DNA of 64,000 bases from Cichorium intybus. Its lineage: Eukaryota; Streptophyta; Magnoliopsida; Asterales; Asteraceae. The position numbers were made by a program, and so were the translations under genes. A model generated the notes under the pieces. The model was not told where the DNA came from. It did not search any database and saw only the letters and a program-made list of their open reading frames with translations. This document shows positions 11,821 through 25,469 of this stretch, one piece after another (position 1 is the stretch's first letter; the number at the start of each line of letters is the position of its first letter). Location: assembly GCA_023525715.1 (NCBI GenBank), contig CM042012.1:35040151-35104150 (forward strand), written 5' to 3'.

Positions 11821-13345
11821 AATTAGTTATGGCTCACGGATTAGCCGCTATTGCCTAGACTCACGGTTCCGTTCTTGTCATCGCAATGACTCACGGCTTA
11901 TCCGATCTTGTCTCTTCAAACGTATCTTGGAACTATCCATTTCGTCCCACAATCAGTTTCAACCTGTAACAAATCAATCATCATATATCACATATGGTAT
12001 CAGTGAGATTACTCACCTGGATGCTAGCTGCATTTCAATTTCGGTTGTTTCTTGCCTTTACGTGCACCACAACCTTTTTGTCCCATACCTATTTATCCAT
12101 TTATATACCAAATGATAATAGGTTAATATTCATCTACATTGACTCTAATACACTAGAGTTCAACACAATATCATTACAAACAATGCCTAGTTAATAAACT
12201 TTCCGTTTACTAACTTTTTATGAATTTTACTATTCACCGAGGCATTGGAATCGATCTACAGTGCCCCCGAGGGGTCGGAAACTCAATCTAAAAATTTTCC
12301 CAAACTTTTCAGACCATAACGAGTCTATGGTCCAAATTTGAGCTAAAACGGACAAGCCAAGCAAAAGTTAGCATTTTAAAGTCCCTGCCTGAGGGGCGCA
12401 CCCCGCCCAGACATGGGCGCACTGCGCCTGGGCGCACCCCGCCAGGCTTTTGGGCGCACCGCGCCTGGCACCTGCAGGTGCCTCCTGTCCAGCCGCGATT
12501 TATGCACTGTAGCAAGCAGTTTTGGTCCATTAAGTCCTTAATCAGGTCCTTAATCGATTGGGGTTTGTTCTAGGACTAAAACCTTATACTTTAACAAGGT
12601 TTTCAACCATCTAAAACAACCAAATCAATCAAAATGAAGAATTAGGGTTCTTAGTTCTAACAACCCCAAAACTTCAAATTCATCACTAATAACAACCTAC
12701 TTCCATTTTCTTGAGTTAAGTCCTTTCTAGCATGACTCAATGGAAGTAATACATCAATTAAACCACATAATCACAACTGAAATGTACAAATTTCAGTTTC
12801 TATTAAACCAAACCAAAAATACCTCAAGAACTTGGTTAAAACTAACCTTAATTGCTTGGAAATCACCCATTCCAACAATTGTTCCTAGTTCTTGCTTCAA
12901 TTTCATGATCTCCTGCAGAAATCGCACCTTGAAACCTTCTCCCGTTGCTGCACAATGAGCTAGTCAAAGAGAGAGTCAACTCTCTTATATTTATACCCCA
13001 AAATTTTACAATTTTGGTCCTAAAGTTCATTTTCTTGAACTTTGACCACAATAACCAAGTTTTATTACAATAAAACTTTCATTACAATAAAACTTTCATT
13101 TCTTACATTTTGGCCACAACCAACAATATTTTTACATAATTGGTCGTTGACTTGGTCAAATGACCAAAATACCCTTTTTCGGTAAAACGACCCAAATTCA
13201 GTTTTTATAACATTTTAAGTCCAAAACTCAAAATATTATTTCAAACCAAATACTTTTCTGTCCAAAAGACCATTTTACCCTTACAAGGTAAAATGACCAA
13301 TTTACCCTTTTATAATAATTATAAAAAGAGTATCTTGGCGTTACA

Positions 13346-16300
13346 AATTCTCCCCTCCTTCAGAAGATTTCGTCCCCGAAATCATACAAACAAACGAGAG
13401 AAATTCTTTCTCGTTACAATTCCGGTTTCTCATATCACATGGAAACTTTTATGGTATTGCCACAGCTCTTTGACCATACCAAACTTCGTATCTCGTGGTT
13501 ACATCACCACGCGCATATCACTCATCCGGTTGTCCCGGACACTATAATCACTTATCTTCCTCATTTCACATGAGGGATTCGTTAACATCTATCAATCTAT
13601 GTTCTCAGAACCCTGAGACCCATAGAAAACATTACAATCATCTTGAAATTCATCAAGGATATTCAATCAACACATCGCAAATTCTTGCGTTTGGGATATA
13701 CGGAAAGGTCCAATCAACAAGGACTCATCTTTCCTTTTTGTCCCACATCAATTTCTAGTCCATCCGGAGGGTCACTTTGAGTTCCACTACCTTCCCTTAC
13801 TTGGGGTTTCAATGGTTTTACTCGACAATCCGCATACTACTCTTGTCGATTTTTGGTCTATTTCCAAGCTTTCTCGACCTTGCCAAATCTTTTCTTCTGC
13901 TTGAGATACAATCTCAGGTTAGTCAACGGCTTTCCCCAACTTCTGTCTAGCAAATCGGCGTGCAACACGGTAGTCTATACAATACTTCCTACGAGTCAAT
14001 AAAACGCTAGTATAATACCTATACTTATCTACAACTTCTACCAAGGATAGACGGTCATCTAGTTTTCCACTAGGGTCTGTTATGCCGATTTCAGGCATAA
14101 CTCCTAAGGTCTGCATCATTATCTCACCTCATCAATCCATCTGGGATTCGCACACAGTACTTACTAGTACTTTTGAGCTAAAAATTCTAAGAATTAATGC
14201 TAAATTCAGCAAATAATTCTAGTATCTCGATCCGATACAGTCGTCACCTGTAGTGCACGTCAACAATTTTCTTTATCTTTGTAGTTTTTCACTACTTTTC
14301 CACTCTTAACTTCTTCTTAGTCAGTATAAATCTACACTGATTTCATCAATCAACCTGCAATTCACCCATATGGTGTCATACTAATACGGTACTTGCAAAG
14401 ACTTTACTACAAAGTCTATGGTATTTTTCGTCCCATTTCATTTTTGGGACCACCAGTCCACATACTTCTAATGATTTGACTGTAGTTACACACAAGTCAA
14501 ACATTTTTTTACATGTCTTTCAATGTCTTTCTTCAGCCCCGGCCACCAACACATAGGTTTTATCGACCTATATAGTTTGGTATTGCCCCGGGTATGCTGC
14601 ATATCTGATACAAAATACATCTTTTCAAGATGATTTTTATATTTCGTTTGACTTGGAATTCACATTTACAACCGCCAAGGGTGTTAAATCACTGTGATAT
14701 TCCAACTAACTTCCGCTACTATTCAATCATTTATTCACTTTTCACGTTTTCAGACTTGCACACATCTTTCTGTGCTACCCGAATCAACTCAGGTAATTAA
14801 TTTGCCACATTCATACACGTGGATGTAACCTACAAAGGTTACTCTTTCTAATTCAAGGCATCTGTAATCACATACGCCTTTCTGAGATGGTACAAGATTT
14901 CTTACCCGAAATCTCTAAGTAACCCATCTATCTTTACTATCTCATCTTCAGCTTCTTTTGATCAATTAAGTATTTCAACTTTTATGATCTTATCGCTATA
15001 AGCTTTACACCATACAAGTAGTGTTTCCAAAGCTTAAATGCCACGTTCATAATTGCTACCGCAATATCATGCATCCACAGTCAACGTTGGATACCTTTCA
15101 ATGATCCAATCCATCTTCTCTACTTAGCATCATTGCTAATGTTAGAGGTTCACACAAGGTTCATTCCAAACCTTTACAACATATCTGTGGTCTTTCTACC
15201 ACTCAGACTTTACACTTTTCTTGGTCAACTTTAGTCAGCTAACCAGCAATCAAGGAGCAGTTTTCTACAACTCTCCTATAGTAACCCGCCAAATCCAAGG
15301 AACTACAATGTCAGTCAGATTCCTCAGGCGGTTCCAGTTTTACCACATCATCTATCCCACTGGATTTATTTCATCATCTTTGGCAGTATTATCATGCCCA
15401 AGGAGTTGAAACTTCTTTTAACCAAATTTTTTTTCATACTTGGAGAATTTAACATATCACTTAACTCAGTGAAGTAACTCCAGTATCTGGTACAATGTAC
15501 CTCATATTCAATCTGGTCTCGAGAATATCATATTCTCAGTAGTCAATGTACATACACATTAACTTATCTTTCTTCTTTTCAAACAGATAGGGCTCCATCT
15601 GATGACACTTACAGTCATATGAGATCCCAATTTAAAAACAATTTCTTTCAATTGTTTTACCACTCTGCCATCTCTGCAGAGGCTAATTAACACAGAGCCT
15701 AGATAACAGGAACGGCTCCCAATACCAGCTTAATCATAAGCTCTTCTTGCCAATCTGGCAGAAATCTTGGAAGTTCTTTTCAAAAGAACCATCCGAAAAT
15801 TTATTTAAAGTAGTACACTACTATCACCACTTTATTAAGCTTGGCCCATACCACGTATGCCAACTACAACATCATTCCTTTACTAACTCTTTTCCGAGTT
15901 TAAGCAAAGAAGCTAACCGGTATTCTCAACAACGGTCATTTACCATGGATTTTCATCCGCTCATTTCTGCTTTCTGAACCATCATGTTCATATTTCTACA
16001 ATTCATGTTAGCATAATTCATTGCTAACCAATTCATAAGCACAATTGCTTCAGATTCACTGGTAGTCATCGGCTTCAGATTCATAGGGAAAAGGGTCCCG
16101 TAAATCCTAGGCAGACTACTTTCCATGTGTTCAATATCTTGAACATACTTGCTATCTACAATAGCTATTTCAAATATTTCATCCAAAATCATTGATGAAA
16201 AATTCAAACAAGACATCAAGTCATCGATCCAAAGCATAACTTCATGGATCAAATATAACATACACGAGTTATATTCAGAACAATGACATCTGCGACTATA

Positions 16301-17042
16301 TCAGTCTCCTCACGAGCTTCTTCCACAATCTACTGAGATGCTCATGGTACCATGGGTCCTTTTCGACCATTCGTTCTTTCTTTCTTTCCTGGGTTCATCA
16401 CCCGTTACTCCACATTTCACATGTGAGTATTTCATAAAGAAGTGATCTATAGTTCCACGCTGGAACCACTTCCGTCCCATACAACAAGCTCGAGCAATCT
16501 GCTCCTATCATCTGCAATTTCAGCATGTCAATGGTAGAGTCTCAACTCTACAATTTTCCTTAGTGCCTTTCCTGCACTGATCACTATACATAGTGGCTCT
16601 GTTTTGGTCCTTTCCCTATAAGGTTGGACCCAATTTGTGACAACTTCTTCTGAGAAGTCCACTGCTTTTCACGTAGTCTCAACTACTGTTCTTTCACCTT
16701 GAATATCAACCAAGGTAAGCAACCGATTTCTTTATCTGACCACATCAGCTACTATTGCTTGTCATGCGTATTTTTCTGCTTTCTGTCCCCTTTTCCTCCA
16801 CGTATAACGGAGCTTTGACAAAGGGTTGTTTCATTTCCTAGAGCTTCGTGCCCTAAATTCCTCTCAGTAATACCCGCTGCTCATACTTCTTATACGTTAG
16901 AGTCAGCAATAGTTAGGTTATATATATATAATAACAACTATATACACCTAACAGTTTATCATGTCTACTGTTTCAGGGTTTAAGTCCAGGAATCTACTCT
17001 ATAGACACCTAGTTCACTTAAACCTCGGCTCTGATACCAACT
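13346..17042 (-). pseudogene. Degenerate Tekay gag-pol remnants
   Basis: Minus-strand fragments still resemble the Tekay polyprotein of 53833-58449. Near 15953-16261 a stretch around GTLFPMNLKPMTTSE and MNWLAMNYANMNCRN matches the protease-linked region of that protein. Near 13919-14119 RRFARQKLGKAV matches its integrase linker. The order on the minus strand (protease before integrase) is as expected. No segment stays open for more than about 100 codons, and the 3.7 kb is too short for a full gag-pol, so parts are deleted. Confidence 0.75.
16977..17042 (-). promoter_or_regulatory. PBS and adjacent conserved hairpin of the non-autonomous element
   Basis: On the minus strand the PBS TGGTATCAGAGCC (17027-17039) is followed by a 9-bp inverted repeat GGTTTAAGT/ACTTAAACC (16977-16985/17016-17024). 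The same block is next to the PBS of the other two Ty3 families here. Confidence 0.8.
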
Positions 17043-19564
17043 TGTAACACCCGGCTTTTTAAACAAAAACACCCCTGAAAAATTTTTCATTTAAAACACA
17101 GGTTTCAATACATAAAACCATAACAAGGGGTATATTTTAATAAATACGGGTACAAGTGTATCAAGGAGAGTATAAAATACCATAACTCCTTTAAAGCCGG
17201 GCTGCTACTAACAGCATCTACGAATCCTACTTCACGAGTCACGGACTCTATCTTGTCCCCTACCAGTATCATGCTAACCTGCAGGGACAGTAACAAACAG
17301 TATGAGCTACAAAGCTCAGTGAATAATCAAATCTACAAATAACACGTATTAAATACAATTATGTATTTGTCTGGATATCGAATCCAAACTCCTAGCCTTA
17401 CTGGCTGACCGAATATCTCTTAGGATTTTACATCCTAAATTATAGTCTTACAGACTATAACATAATAACCTGCATTTATCAATCCACGTCAGTTATTTGC
17501 ACGTATAATCATATACGACTATTTCTGTCCCATATCTCTTAGTCACACTGGACTGCATTATATTTCATGGCTAACAGCCGCACCCTATGTCATAGCTATA
17601 CAAGCTGCACCAAAACATTATCAATATACAATTCATAACCCGTAGGCCGTACCAGCTGAGTTTGATAACCCGATAACATAGCCAAAAGGCTGCAACATGT
17701 ACCTGTAACAAAATCATAGCCAAACAGGCTATACCATGTACCTGTAACCAAATCATAGCCAAACAGGCTGCAACAAATATCATAGCCCGAAGGCCACATC
17801 GGAGACATAGCCCGAAGGCCGCACCGGAGTCATCGCCCGAAGGCCACATCGGAGACATAGCCCGAAGGCCGCACCGGAGTCATAGCCAACAGGCCGCATC
17901 AAATCATAGCCCGAAGGCCGCATCGGAGACATAGCCCGAAGGCCGCACCGGTTGGATATACAATCCAAAAATCATAGCCATATAGGCCGCACCCATTGGA
18001 TATAAAAATCCAGATATCATTGCCCGTAGGCCGCACCCATTGGATATAAAATCCAGAATTAGTTATGGCTCACGGATTAGCCGCTATTGCCTAGACTCAC
18101 GGTTCCGTTCTTGTCATCGCAATGACTCACGGCTTATCCGATCTTGTCTCTTCAAACGTATCTTGGAACTATCCATTTCGTCCCACAATCAGTTTTAACC
18201 TGTAACAAATCAATCATCATATATCACATATGGTATCAGTGAGATTACTCACCTGGATGCTAGCTGCATTTCAATTTCGGTTGTTTCTTGCCTTTACGTG
18301 CACCACAACCTTTTTGTCCCATACCTATTTATCCATTTATATACCAAATGATAATAGGTTAATATTCATCTACATTGACTCTAATACACTAGAGTTCAAC
18401 ACAATATCATTACAAACAATGCCTAGTTAATAAACTTTCCGTTTACTAACTTTTTATGAATTTTACTATTCACCGAGGCATTGGAATCGATCTACAGTGC
18501 CCCCGAGGGGTCGGAAACTCAATCTAAAAATTTTCCCAAACTTTTCAGACCATAACGAGTCTATGGTCCAAATTTGAGCTAAAACGGACAAGCCAAGCAA
18601 AAGTTAGCATTTTAAAGTCCCTGCCTGAGGGGCGCACCCCGCCCAGACATGGGCGCACTGCGCCTGGGCGCACCCCGCCAGGCTTTTGGGCGCACCGCGC
18701 CTGGCACCTGCAGGTGCCTCCTGTCCAGCCGCGATTTATGCACTGTAGCAAGCAGTTTTGGTCCATTAAGTCCTTAATCAGGTCCTTAATCGATTGGGGT
18801 TTGTTCTAGGACTAAAACCTTATACTTTAACAAGGTTTTCAACCATCTAAAACAACCAAATCAATCAAAATGAAGAATTAGGGTTCTTAGTTCTAACAAC
18901 CCCAAAACTTCAAATTCATCACTAATAACAACCTACTTCCATTTTCTTGAGTTAAGTCCTTTCTAGCATGACTCAATGGAAGTAATACATCAATTAAACC
19001 ACATAATCACAACTGAAATGTACAAATTTCAGTTTCTATTAAACCAAACCAAAAATACCTCAAGAACTTGGTTAAAACTAACCTTAATTGCTTGGAAATC
19101 ACCCATTCCAACAATTGTTCCTAGTTCTTGCTTCAATTTCATGATCTCCTGCAGAAATCGCACCTTGAAACCTTCTCCCGTTGCTGCACAATGAGCTAGT
19201 CAAAGAGAGAGTCAACTCTCTTATATTTATACCCCAAAATTTTACAATTTTGGTCCTAAAGTTCATTTTCTTGAACTTTGACCACAATAACCAAGTTTTA
19301 TTACAATAAAACTTTCATTTCTTACATTTTGGCCACAACCAACAATATTTTTACATAATTGGTCGTTGACTTGGTCAAATGACCAAAATACCCTTTTTCG
19401 GTAAAACGACCCAAATTCAGTTTTTATAACATTTTAAGTCCAAAACTCAAAATATTATTTCAAACCAAATACTTTTCTGTCCAAAAGACCATTTTACCCT
19501 TACAAGGTAAAATGACCAATTTACCCTTTTATAATAATTATAAAAAGAGTATCTTGGCGTTACA
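17043..19564 (-). repeat. LTR of the non-autonomous Tekay-like element (5' LTR in minus sense)
   Basis: Nearly identical to 10807-13345: about five substitutions by eye, and without the 17-bp tandem duplication. It is followed directly by the tccag duplication. Confidence 0.9.
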
Positions 19565-19569
19565 TCCAG

Positions 19570-21064
19570 CCAGGCTTTACTACAACTAAATCCTGCAAAA
19601 CACCACAACGAAAACAACTTAAGCGAAACGCTTAGTGAATAACTCTACTGCAACAAGATAAAATTTACAACGAATCTTATATTGGCACATCGTACTTAAA
19701 AGATTCACAAATCTTTGTCACCTGAAAATCCAACACCAATTAGATATATCATAGCACCAAAATCACCACTTGTATAATACACCATGTTTATGAATAACAC
19801 CAATATTGAAAATGTTCACCAAAGAATCTTGGGCTTTTCACCAACCCGAAGATCCACCATCACTCGATTACACCAAGTTATCACTGGTTATACAACCATT
19901 AAACACCAGGTAAGACACCAACGAATATAACCACCTATAATTACACCACTGATATATAGGAACAACTACTAAGAGAGTTTTACCTATGTTAACACATAGG
20001 GTCATTATTCTATCGATCACCAAGGTAAATAAATTCTAGCACCACAATATGACATATATAAATATATAATCACACGAATACAACACACAACATAACACCA
20101 ATCAAGTTGAGAGGAGTTACTCACCTCAGTATTCCGGGTTGGTTAGCTCCACTGCTCGTATATCTCGGTGTCGTCTCAACTTCTCGACTTCCATAAATCT
20201 ACATTAGGTTTTCAACCATATTTATAAATCATATTTATATACCCCCTTGAAAACCTAAGTCATGAACTTGAAAGCCATAACTTCAATATCAACTTTCTTA
20301 GCAATTTTCCATTTTTTCCCAAGAATTTGTCCCCTGTTCTTGATCAGTATCACTCAACCTAGAATCATTTATATATAATGATTTCAACTTTACAGAAAAC
20401 TACTCCTTTTTAGGTTTCCAGGGACACCAATATCAACCCTAAATGATTTTTCTACAATTTACTATGATTTTTGCAAGATTACATATCAAATCTTTCCAAA
20501 TTGGACCAGTATGTGAAGAATACGTATTTGAACTAGGTTAGAGGCAGAATCACGCTTCACATCTCTATGGACAAATATAATAGACTCAATTTCTGAAAAT
20601 ATGGCACTGGTTTCACATCAAACCGATACTTCTATGATTTACAGTGATGTTTACAAGAACAGCAAATTTACCTCAATTCTGCAGTTCCGATCGCGAGCTT
20701 ATATCTCGACTTCAAGACATCCTAATTAAAATTCCTCCGGTGAACACCTTCGTATCTATCACCTGAAGCTTCGATCCAAATTTCATGACGATCCAACGGT
20801 TCAATCTCCCGGGATCATTCATGCACTGTAGCATGTTCTTAGAATTCGGGAATGATTGGAGAAAATTCTGATTTTCCTATATTTATCCATAAAAGTTTGC
20901 CAATTTGGCACAACTAGTCCATCAACTTGCAAACATTACACCCCACACATATATAAATACATTTAAGTCTCATTTTTCGTACTTAAGCCCCCAAATTAAT
21001 ATATAAATGTTTATAAATCGGTTTCGGGTGTCACAATGTGTATTGATACAATTGTGGTGTTACA
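19570..21064 (-). repeat. Continuation of the right LTR of the old Ty3 element
   Basis: Joins 10674-10806 across the Tekay-like insertion. It contains an extra stretch (about 20406-20840) absent from the left LTR, and ends GGTGTTACA beside the tctca duplication. Confidence 0.85.
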
Positions 21065-22868
21065 TCTCAAGTTGCCCCGATCCGTCGGCAGTCATCGACT
21101 TTCGTCGGCAAACATCGTCATCGACTTTCGTCGGCATAAATCGTCATTGACTTTCGTCGTCAAACACGTAAGGCACATACAAACACTTTACTACACACAG
21201 TAAGTAAGTCTACCTACACATGTAACATCATCCATAATGTAGTGAGAAGACTCACCTGATCATCGACTTCAGGCTAGACATCACTCCTCACGAGTGCCAT
21301 CAGATCCTGACAATACGAACTTCCTAACAAGGATAAACTCCACTTAAAACTTCCTAGACCCCAAACAGGATAAACTTCTAAGATCGGTCCCCGAACCCCT
21401 CAAGGTTGACCAAAAGTCAAACTGGTCAAAAAGTCAACGATCAAAGGTCAAAGTCAACGGTCAACAACCAGTTAGCGCCGCTATCTCCCCAAGATAGCGT
21501 CGCTAACTAGTACGAACAGTCCCAAAACTTCATTAAGTTCTTAATCCATTTATCCAAGGTGTCAAGTCCTTCAAGAACTTATCCAAAATGACTACTGACC
21601 CATAAAGTTGCTACATTTATGATCATACATGTCCAAAACTCAAAACCTAAGTCCAAAAGCTCAAAAGATAGCCAAACAACCATACAAACAACCCAAGAGA
21701 GCTTGACTTACTCTCTAAACTGACTTAATGGCTCAAGAAATGCTACAAGAAGCATAAATGTCAGAACTTTCTTAACAAGTTCCAAAGACCAAGCCAAAAA
21801 GGGACCAAATATCCATTTCTACCATCACAAACACTAAAACATCCATATAAACACAAAAAGGAGCAAGCTTTATACTCACAAAGGTCCAGAAATGCAGATC
21901 TTTGAAGAATCAACCAAGAAAAACAATTTCTAGCATCACCATCCACCTTCTAACACCATCAAAGCTTCAAAAACTCATCCAAAGAGAGCAAAATAACCAA
22001 AAACCCATCCAAGAAGGCTAGAGAGAGAAAAATGACATTTTGAGGGCTCAAATATGAATAATGATGGTTGCCCCAGGGTTTCCTTCCTTTATATATAGCT
22101 TATAGATCAAAGTCTATGGGTTTGCCCCCAAAATAGCAGTTAGCGTAGCTAACCTTAAGTTAGCATCGCTAACCTTAAGTTAGCGTCGCTAACTGCACAT
22201 CGTGCCATCCCACTCACCATTCAGCATAACGACGCTATGCAACTACTTAGCGACACTAAGCAACAAACATAGCGATGCTAACACCATCTAATAGGGACAC
22301 TAAGCCTGATTTTCCCAAATTAATTTCTTTGACATACGACTTGGGCATTTCGAGATTAAGGTCTTACAAATTGGAAAAAAATTCATCATTCTGAAAATTA
22401 TACTATTTGAAGTAATAAAACATAGGGAAACGATTCAGGTTAACTGGAGTTATAATGAAGAAGATATGCATGTTTGAAAATGACTAAAAAGTGACATAAA
22501 TGAGTTTGTGCTCATGTTTAAGGGATTGTAGCAAAAGATCTGAACATATTCAGAAAAAGTCCGTAAAAATAAAGTTGTAGTGCTACTTACCACATTTACA
22601 TAGATATAAAATTTGTAGAATTTAGATACCGTATGTAAACAAAAACAAAGAAAATTCTGTTTATTTGCGAAAAAAGCCTGTGAAAAATCGTTTTACTCCT
22701 GACATGCTACTTTAGGTGAAAGGGGGGTTTTTCACAAACTTTTGCAGATTTAGATGATTAAATCATAAAATAAAAATCAGAAAGAACTTTTTCCTAAATA
22801 GAGCCAAAATATATGAATTTTTTAATAAATTTTGATTTATTTTTGTGAAACAACAGTAAAAATCACTG

Positions 22869-23460
22869 GTATGCTTTTACACGTTTATTCATAACTAAAT
22901 GATGATATGTGATGGTAATAAAGTGTTTGAAAATTTGTTAGTATGCTTTTAGACGTTTATTCATAACTAAATGATGATATGTGATTGTAATAAAGTGTTG
23001 AAAAATTGTGTTGTAAATGTATTTGTTATTCACATTTTATTGGCCAAAACATCGGACCATATAAGACTCAAATTTAATAAAGTTTACTTTCTAGGTTATA
23101 CATATTTTATATTCAAATTTAATAAAGTTTACTTTCTAGTTTATACATATTTTATATTCAGGGTGAACATGATATATAGTACCTATTTACTTTGTATATA
23201 AATATAGCGATCAATACCATATCAATGATAATTGGTATCAACAAGTTTGATTGATATAAATGATAATGATATATATCAAGAAAACAAACCAATACAAAAT
23301 TAAAAACAAAATATAAAAAATAGGACTTACTTCGTATACAAATATAATGACTAGTACCATTGGTATTGACATCAACAAGTTTGATTGATATAAATAATAA
23401 TGATATATCAAGAAAACAAACTAATATAAAATTAAAAATAAAATATAAAAAAATAAGATT
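22869..23460. repeat. Three successive tandem duplications
   Basis: A 72-bp unit is present twice (22869-22940, 22941-about 23010), then a 45-bp unit twice (23069-23113, 23114-23158), then a unit of about 140 bp twice (about 23187-23326, 23327-23460). All are close copies with few mismatches and all lie just left of a long (TA)n tract. No gene is seen in 22846-23498. Confidence 0.8.
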
Positions 23461-23495
23461 GTTTTTTAATAATTTTTTTATCTTGTAAACATACT

Positions 23496-23667
<172 letters not shown>

Positions 23668-24183
23668 ACACAGAGGAATATATAGTTGTCATGTACCTAA
23701 TCTTATGTATAAAACCCTCTAAATTACATAGTTTTTATTCAAATATATACAAATTAATCATGATATTTTGATTACTATTTTTTTATAATCACGTACCTTC
23801 CTAAACTGATCAAATATGTGTTCTTCTTATTTATTGTGTCTAGGAACAACATTGAAAGCCATAGACAAATATGTTAAAACACATTATGAAAGCTTGCCTT
23901 TCTTTTTAAATGGCAAATATAAATCGCTCAATAAAGGTTTAATCAAGTTTTTCACAAATACATTGGAAAGAGTTTTTCCATGGATAACTAAACGTTTTGG
24001 GTTATATTATTGATAAAATATATTGTTTTTTAACGTATCCTACAAACTTTGATGGATTTTTGCAATAAAGTTTGTATAATTGACATATTTCATTCCACAA
24101 TTTGACTCATAGTTGAAATTGGTTTTTTTGGCTTAAAACTACATTGTTTTTAAAAGGTTCCATACACAAGTTTAGGTATATAA

Positions 24184-25020
<837 letters not shown>

Positions 25021-25030
25021 GAGCCAACAT

Positions 25031-25380
25031 TCAAATTGATGGTAAAATATGAAGGAGAAACTCTACAAAACCTTCAAGTGGGTCTCCAAGTGAACCGAGG
25101 GAACCATCATGGAGCTACTGAACCAGGACATATGGACACCGAGAGGGTTGCCAGCTCGGTCAACACGAGCTGTCATGAGGCTTCCCGGTATGCTGCCGAA
25201 TCAGCCCGTCAAAACATACCTGGAGAGCTGCGAAGGTAGGTCTATGCCTGGCCGAGAGAAGCTGTTGAGTCATGATTCAGATGCAAGCGTGGTCCAAACA
25301 GTGGACGATAGGAGCGACTATCTAGGATCCATCTTTTTAAGAAACCCCAAATTTTATAAGCTATATAATATTAAGATATA
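25031..25380. other. Unidentified GC-richer patch
   Basis: Base composition rises to near 50% GC between about 25050 and 25330, unlike the flanks. Two overlapping plus-strand frames are open for 67 and 90 codons (25036-25239 and 25109-25381) but neither resembles a family I know, and no splice structure stands out. It could be an exon-derived or transposon-captured fragment. Confidence 0.35.
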
Positions 25381-25469
25381 AGCATTAGCCCATGTTAAAA
25401 AATAGATAAAGATAAATTACTATATGGTTTCGACTTTTTAGTTTTTTATGACACTCCTATTAGACCAAT

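Larger units (their letters stand above)
10807..13345 (-). repeat. LTR of the non-autonomous Tekay-like element (3' LTR in minus sense)
   Basis: Starts TGTAACACCCG and ends GGCGTTACA. It contains a TATA-like TATAAATATAAG on the minus strand (about 12984-12996), a GC-rich block with repeated GGGCGCAC words (12395-12475), a minisatellite (11545-11820), and a run of short hairpins (11115-11281). Confidence 0.9.
10807..19564 (-). mobile_element. Young non-autonomous Tekay-like LTR retrotransposon
   Basis: LTRs at 10807-13345 and 17043-19564 (2539 and 2522 bp) have TG...CA ends and the 5-bp duplication tccag (10802-10806 and 19565-19569). By eye the LTRs differ at about five positions plus one 17-bp tandem duplication (attacaataaaactttc, 13064-13080 and 13081-13097) in the left copy, about 0.2% divergence. 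The internal region (13346-17042, 3.7 kb) is shorter than in the fuller Tekay copy at 51953-60520 and is badly decayed. The polypurine tract at 13346-13366 and PBS at 17027-17039 are intact in form. Nearly identical LTRs around ruined coding DNA imply movement using proteins from another copy. Confidence 0.9.
5300..21064 (-). mobile_element. Old Ty3/gypsy element, degenerate, split by a Tekay-like element
   Basis: Left LTR 5300-6529. Right LTR 10674-10806, interrupted, then 19570-21064. The 5-bp duplication tctca is exact (5295-5299 and 21065-21069). The internal region 6530-10673 carries a purine-rich tract (minus strand) next to 6530 and a primer-binding site complementary to initiator tRNA-Met at 10660-10670, so transcription is on the minus strand. 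Junction sequences match those of the Tekay elements in this window, so it is probably the same lineage. No reading frame remains in 4.1 kb of internal DNA. The LTRs differ by scattered substitutions (a few percent by eye) and large indels: the right LTR has about 430 bp (about 20406-20840) missing from the left, and the left has about 35-45 bp (near 5749-5793) missing from the right. Confidence 0.85.
4950..22368 (-). mobile_element. Solo LTR, split by a later Ty3 insertion
   Basis: The LTR runs 4950-5299 and continues 21070-22368 (about 1.65 kb once the inserted element is removed). It begins TGTAATGTCC, ends GGTCTTACA, and is flanked by the 5-bp duplication aattg (4945-4949 and 22369-22373). 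No internal region or second LTR is present, as expected after LTR-LTR recombination. The orientation (minus) is taken from a TATA-like CTATATATAAAGG read on the minus strand at about 22086-22098. Palindromic words such as GTTAGCGTCGCTAAC occur at about 21465-21515 and 22137-22290. Confidence 0.85.
4020..22834. mobile_element. Foldback / MULE-like DNA element, interrupted by nested LTR elements
   Basis: The left arm (about 4020-4560) and the right arm (about 22374-22834) are long imperfect inverted copies of each other. Matching landmarks include CATTTATGTCACTTTTTAGT on the left and its complement near 22490. The terminus GGGAAATTTGTCAAAAAG resembles plant Mutator-like TIRs. An 11-bp direct repeat, ATTTATTTTTG, flanks it at 4009-4019 and 22835-22845, fitting the 9-11 bp MULE target duplication. 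Without the inserted LTR DNA the element is about 1.4 kb and has no ORF, so it is non-autonomous. The left end also carries a tandem copy of its terminal 36-37 bp (about 3971-4043). The family assignment is inference; the inverted arms are seen directly. Confidence 0.75.
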
